From [Bacillus] enclensis (lineage in GTDB: Bacteria; Bacillota; Bacilli; Bacillales; Bacillaceae_B), in assembly GCF_001456935.1 (NCBI RefSeq), contig NZ_KQ758482.1, positions 372,001 to 436,000 on the forward strand: a stretch of DNA of 64,000 nucleotides, given 5' to 3'. Below are positions 61,899 to 64,000 of the stretch, one piece after another (position 1 is the first letter of the stretch; every line of letters starts with the position of its first letter). A program made the translations under genes and the position numbers. Under the pieces are notes generated by a model. It did not search any database and was not told the origin of the DNA. It worked only from the letters and a program-made list of their open reading frames with translations.

Positions 61899-61926
61899 TT
61901 GTTTTTTGACTTCCTGAGTTTATAAT
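61899..61926 (+). promoter_or_regulatory. Promoter of the WYL regulator gene, overlapping a divergent promoter
   Basis: TTGTTT (61899-61904), 16 bases, then TATAAT (61921-61926). On the minus strand a TATAAA box (61924-61919) lies within the same bases and could serve the GyrI-like gene. Confidence 0.5.
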
Positions 61927-61970
61927 AGCATTGAATCATGTCAAAAAATGATACTGTTTAGGAGGGTCAA

Positions 61971-62939
61971 ATGAAAAAAGTTGAACGGATCAATACCATC
62001 ATGCGGTATATCAACAACCGATCCTACTTTACCATTTCAGAAATCATGCAGGAATTCAATATCTCCCGTTCGACTGCTATCCGTGATATCAGGGAAATTG
62101 AATCCATGGGGATGCCGCTGGAGTCAGAGGTTGGAAGAGATGGCGGGTATGCTGTCATGAACAACTCTGTCCTGCCTTCCATTCACTTTACCGATAGTGA
62201 AGTCAAAGCACTTTTTATAGCCTTCATGGCCTCAAGGAATCAACAGCTGCCCTATCTAAAAAGCCGGCAGTCGCTGGCAGAAAAATTACTCGGCCTGATA
62301 CCGGATTATCAGCAAGAAAGCCTGGTTCTGTTAAATCAAATCCTGCTATTCGAAGGGACCAATCCCAGTAATCCTGATTTACTTGACCTGACAGACCTCC
62401 CTCACCCGATGTTAGAAAAGCTCATCCAACTGCTTCTGATGGATAACCATTTATTACTCACCATTAAAGAGGAGAAGTCCATAAAGGCTTATCCCATTTT
62501 TATCTTGCATCTTTATCGTGAAAAGAGCATTTGGCTAATAGAAGGATTTGACTTAAAAGAAGAAAAAAAGAGGGTCTTTCCAGTTGACCACCTTACCAAT
62601 GTAGAGCCATATCACACGAATAAACGAGTAACTAAGAAGAAGGTTCTGGAAAAACTAAGTAAGCAGAAAGAAATGATCAACCTTGTCATCGAATTGGGTC
62701 CTAATGCAGTCGCCCAGTTCAAGAAATACCATCCATTTAAATTCTCCATTTCCTATACGAATCCCTACCAGGCCACAGCCATACTGAAGGCTTTCATCAA
62801 CGTTACTATGCCCGAAGAATTAACCGATATGATCAATTGGCTGCTTTTCCTTGGGGAGGATATCAAGTTCAAGGAAGTGCCGGATGAAGTCTTAACCGGT
62901 TTAGAAGAGAGATTGCGGGTAATCAGCAGAGGTCGATGA
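61971..62939 (+). CDS. WYL-domain transcriptional regulator (YafY type)
   Basis: 322 residues. An HTH_11 winged helix at the start (INTIMRYINNRSYFTISEIM, then FNISRSTAIRDIREIESMGM) is followed by a WYL domain with the ligand region (RVFPVDHLTNVEPY). These proteins sense a ligand with the WYL part and control DNA. GGAGGG precedes the ATG. The adjacent divergent GyrI-like gene is the likely target. Confidence 0.82.
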   Translation: MKKVERINTIMRYINNRSYFTISEIMQEFNISRSTAIRDIREIESMGMPLESEVGRDGGYAVMNNSVLPSIHFTDSEVKALFIAFMASRNQQLPYLKSRQSLAEKLLGLIPDYQQESLVLLNQILLFEGTNPSNPDLLDLTDLPHPMLEKLIQLLLMDNHLLLTIKEEKSIKAYPIFILHLYREKSIWLIEGFDLKEEKKRVFPVDHLTNVEPYHTNKRVTKKKVLEKLSKQKEMINLVIELGPNAVAQFKKYHPFKFSISYTNPYQATAILKAFINVTMPEELTDMINWLLFLGEDIKFKEVPDEVLTGLEERLRVISRGR

Positions 62940-62976
62940 TTTCATCGGCAAGTTCCTTCACAGGCCATTGAAGTTC

Positions 62977-63023
62977 AGGGTCTGCCTCCCTTCCCACGTT
63001 AATGGGGGGCAGTCCCCCATTTT
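62977..63023. repeat. Family B intergenic repeat, copy 6 (short)
   Basis: AGGGTCTGCCTCCC, CACGTTAAT, then GGGGGGCAGTCCCCC. The spacer is shorter than in other copies. Confidence 0.45.
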
Positions 63024-63059
63024 TTAATGAGAAACTAGAGTATCCCCTGCTACCTTAAA

Positions 63060-63248
63060 TCAATCGTCTCCCTTATCAAAGCACTCCTCACAAATAAACC
63101 TGCCTTCATTTTTCAAATACGCTTTAATCTCAGTCATCCCTTTATGCTTCGGATAACGCATCTTCACATACACCACATCATCGCCCTTGATTTCTTTACT
63201 GCAGATAGAACATTGGGGTTTATTACCGAACACGATTGGCACCTCCAC
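63060..63248 (-). CDS. Small zinc-ribbon protein
   Basis: 62 residues with two CxxC pairs: CSICSKEI near residue 13 and CEECFDKGDD at the end, giving a four-cysteine zinc site. The middle is basic. It could bind nucleic acid or a protein partner. GGAGG precedes the ATG, and it lies 21 bases after the LURP-one gene on the same strand, suggesting an operon. Confidence 0.65.
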   Translation of the reverse strand: MEVPIVFGNKPQCSICSKEIKGDDVVYVKMRYPKHKGMTEIKAYLKNEGRFICEECFDKGDD

Positions 63249-63269
63249 TATAATTCTCGCTTCATTGCT

Positions 63270-63770
63270 TTAATCAAAAGATATACTCGAAGAAGAAGAC
63301 GACTCATCCGCCTTCACACAATCAATCGCAATCACCAGTGCAATCACAATCGTCTCCATCTCTTCATCCAGCACCTGCACCCTGTAGCTGTCGCCCCAGC
63401 TGAACCACTTCTTATCCACTTCACCTACTACCTTGCCATGCTGCAATACCTGAAAGTTCATATCCCACCAGTTACCGCGCACTTCAATGCCTGCCGCATC
63501 GATCGTATAGCGTGCTTTTAAAAAGGAGAATTCCTTCTTGATCGTCACTACATCCTGCCCATTGACCTCAACGTAGAACTTCGGCAAGAAGCTGAATACC
63601 TTTTTCGTGATGAGTGCAACTTCGTCCCTGCTTGCATTCAATATGGAGAACGTCTTCGGGACCTTCATGAAGCTTCCCTCCACATAATAACGGTCCTTCT
63701 CCTCCTGATCCTTCACCGTGAATTTCCCGCTGAGACTGAATACCTTTTGCTTTATATAAAGTTCTTTCAT
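63270..63770 (-). CDS. LURP-one-related (YxjI/DUF567) protein
   Basis: 166 residues, a twelve-strand-type beta barrel pattern around a central helix: MKELYIKQKVFSLSGKFTVK, DEVALITKKVFSFLPKFYVE and DVVTIKKEFSFLKARYTI. The C-terminus is a Ser-rich tail (ADESSSSSSISFD). Related proteins resemble tubby/scramblase folds and may bind lipids. GGAGG lies before the ATG at 63770. Function not known. Confidence 0.78.
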   Translation of the reverse strand: MKELYIKQKVFSLSGKFTVKDQEEKDRYYVEGSFMKVPKTFSILNASRDEVALITKKVFSFLPKFYVEVNGQDVVTIKKEFSFLKARYTIDAAGIEVRGNWWDMNFQVLQHGKVVGEVDKKWFSWGDSYRVQVLDEEMETIVIALVIAIDCVKADESSSSSSISFD

Positions 63771-63860
63771 ATAAGTGCCTCCCGTTTTTACGTCTTTCTT
63801 TATTTACGGTTGAGATGGGATTTGGTTCCAATTTTTTCATGGTGTGTTTATAAATAAATA

Positions 63861-63887
63861 GAAGCGCAGGCTTGCTCCCCGCGCTTC
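63861..63887 (-). terminator. Hairpin near the right edge
   Basis: GAAGCGC (63861-63867) pairs with GCGCTTC (63881-63887) around a 13-base loop; TATTTATTT follows on minus. Probably ends a minus-strand gene entering from the right. Confidence 0.5.
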
Positions 63888-63956
63888 CTTGTATACTTAT
63901 TTAATTTTCTTCTTTCACATCGAGGGGGATAAATGTGTCCATGTTAAGGGCTGGTC

Positions 63957-64000
63957 AATTATTAGTCGTGAGTATGATAAATATAAGCACAGTTAGCAGT
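63957..64000 (-). CDS. Possible C-terminal end of a gene cut by the window edge
   Basis: The minus strand ends LLTVLIFIILTTNN-stop, a hydrophobic tail that could end a membrane protein. A terminator-like hairpin lies ~70 bases further on. Too short to identify. Confidence 0.2.

Overview
This is a 64 kb stretch of a low-GC Gram-positive chromosome, most likely from a member of the Bacillaceae (Bacillus/Rossellomorea-like). The signs are strong AGGAGG-type ribosome binding sites, frequent TTG and GTG starts, a sporulation-kinase-like sensor, EcsC and LytR-CpsA-Psr proteins, an ECF sigma factor with a TGAAAC-N17-CGTC promoter, and a fructoselysine (frl) operon. No rRNA, tRNA, CRISPR array or intact insertion sequence was seen. 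Most genes are on the minus strand.

Layout. 1-1.9 kb: a CaiB/BaiF CoA-transferase start (cut by the window edge), divergent from a FadR-type GntR regulator and an HMG-CoA-lyase-family gene, with three copies of a TTGTATACAA operator between them. 1.9-4.8 kb: a KinB-like histidine kinase and a CrtI-like FAD oxidoreductase. 5.2-8.1 kb: an AT-rich pair (HEPN protein plus RES-domain protein) and a decayed small gene. 8.4-9.6 kb: YgjP-like metallopeptidase and DUF1456 protein. 9.7-17.3 kb: frl operon for Amadori products (deglycase, ABC importer, kinase, GntR regulator), followed by a HAD phosphatase and CutC. 17.5-21.8 kb: EcsC and DUF819 genes, a broken partial duplicate of their junction, and a coiled-coil membrane protein between the copies. 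21.9-24.8 kb: an LCP protein, then an ECF sigma factor with a membrane anti-sigma factor that carries a degenerate LCP-like sensor domain. 25-29 kb: an esterase flanked by near-identical 64-bp repeats, and a phage/plasmid-type replication cassette (initiator, G39P-like loader/inhibitor, DnaB helicase).

29.5-54 kb is a defence island. In order it holds an unrecognised AT-rich three-gene operon, a frameshifted membrane-anchored gene, a single-chain GmrSD-type (DUF262/DUF1524) enzyme, a uracil-DNA-glycosylase-fold protein, a small unknown gene, a McrB/McrC-like pair, a type I restriction-modification operon with its own XRE regulator, a broken PD-(D/E)xK-like gene, an AAA ATPase/DUF4276 pair resembling PARIS, a DUF3006 gene and a broken HNH endonuclease. 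The part from the type I system onward is bracketed by two same-direction copies of a MazG-like gene, one dead (42.2 kb) and one intact (53.8 kb).

54-64 kb returns to ordinary chromosomal genes: an XRE/partner pair, an extracellular nuclease lipoprotein with a calcium-binding-like tail, a membrane lipase-like hydrolase, a double-AAA CbbX/SpoVK-like protein, a GyrI-like protein divergent from a WYL regulator, a zinc-ribbon protein and a LURP-one protein.

Two families of short intergenic repeats recur. Family A is built on GGGGACGGTTC / GAACCGTCCCC arms; family B on GGGGTCTGTCCCC / GGGGTCAGACCCC arms. Both can fold into hairpins and sit mainly at gene ends. The best candidates for an undescribed system are the three-gene operon at 29.5-32.3 kb and the HEPN-RES pair at 5.2-7.6 kb. 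The sigma/LCP-type anti-sigma pair is the most interesting regulatory unit.
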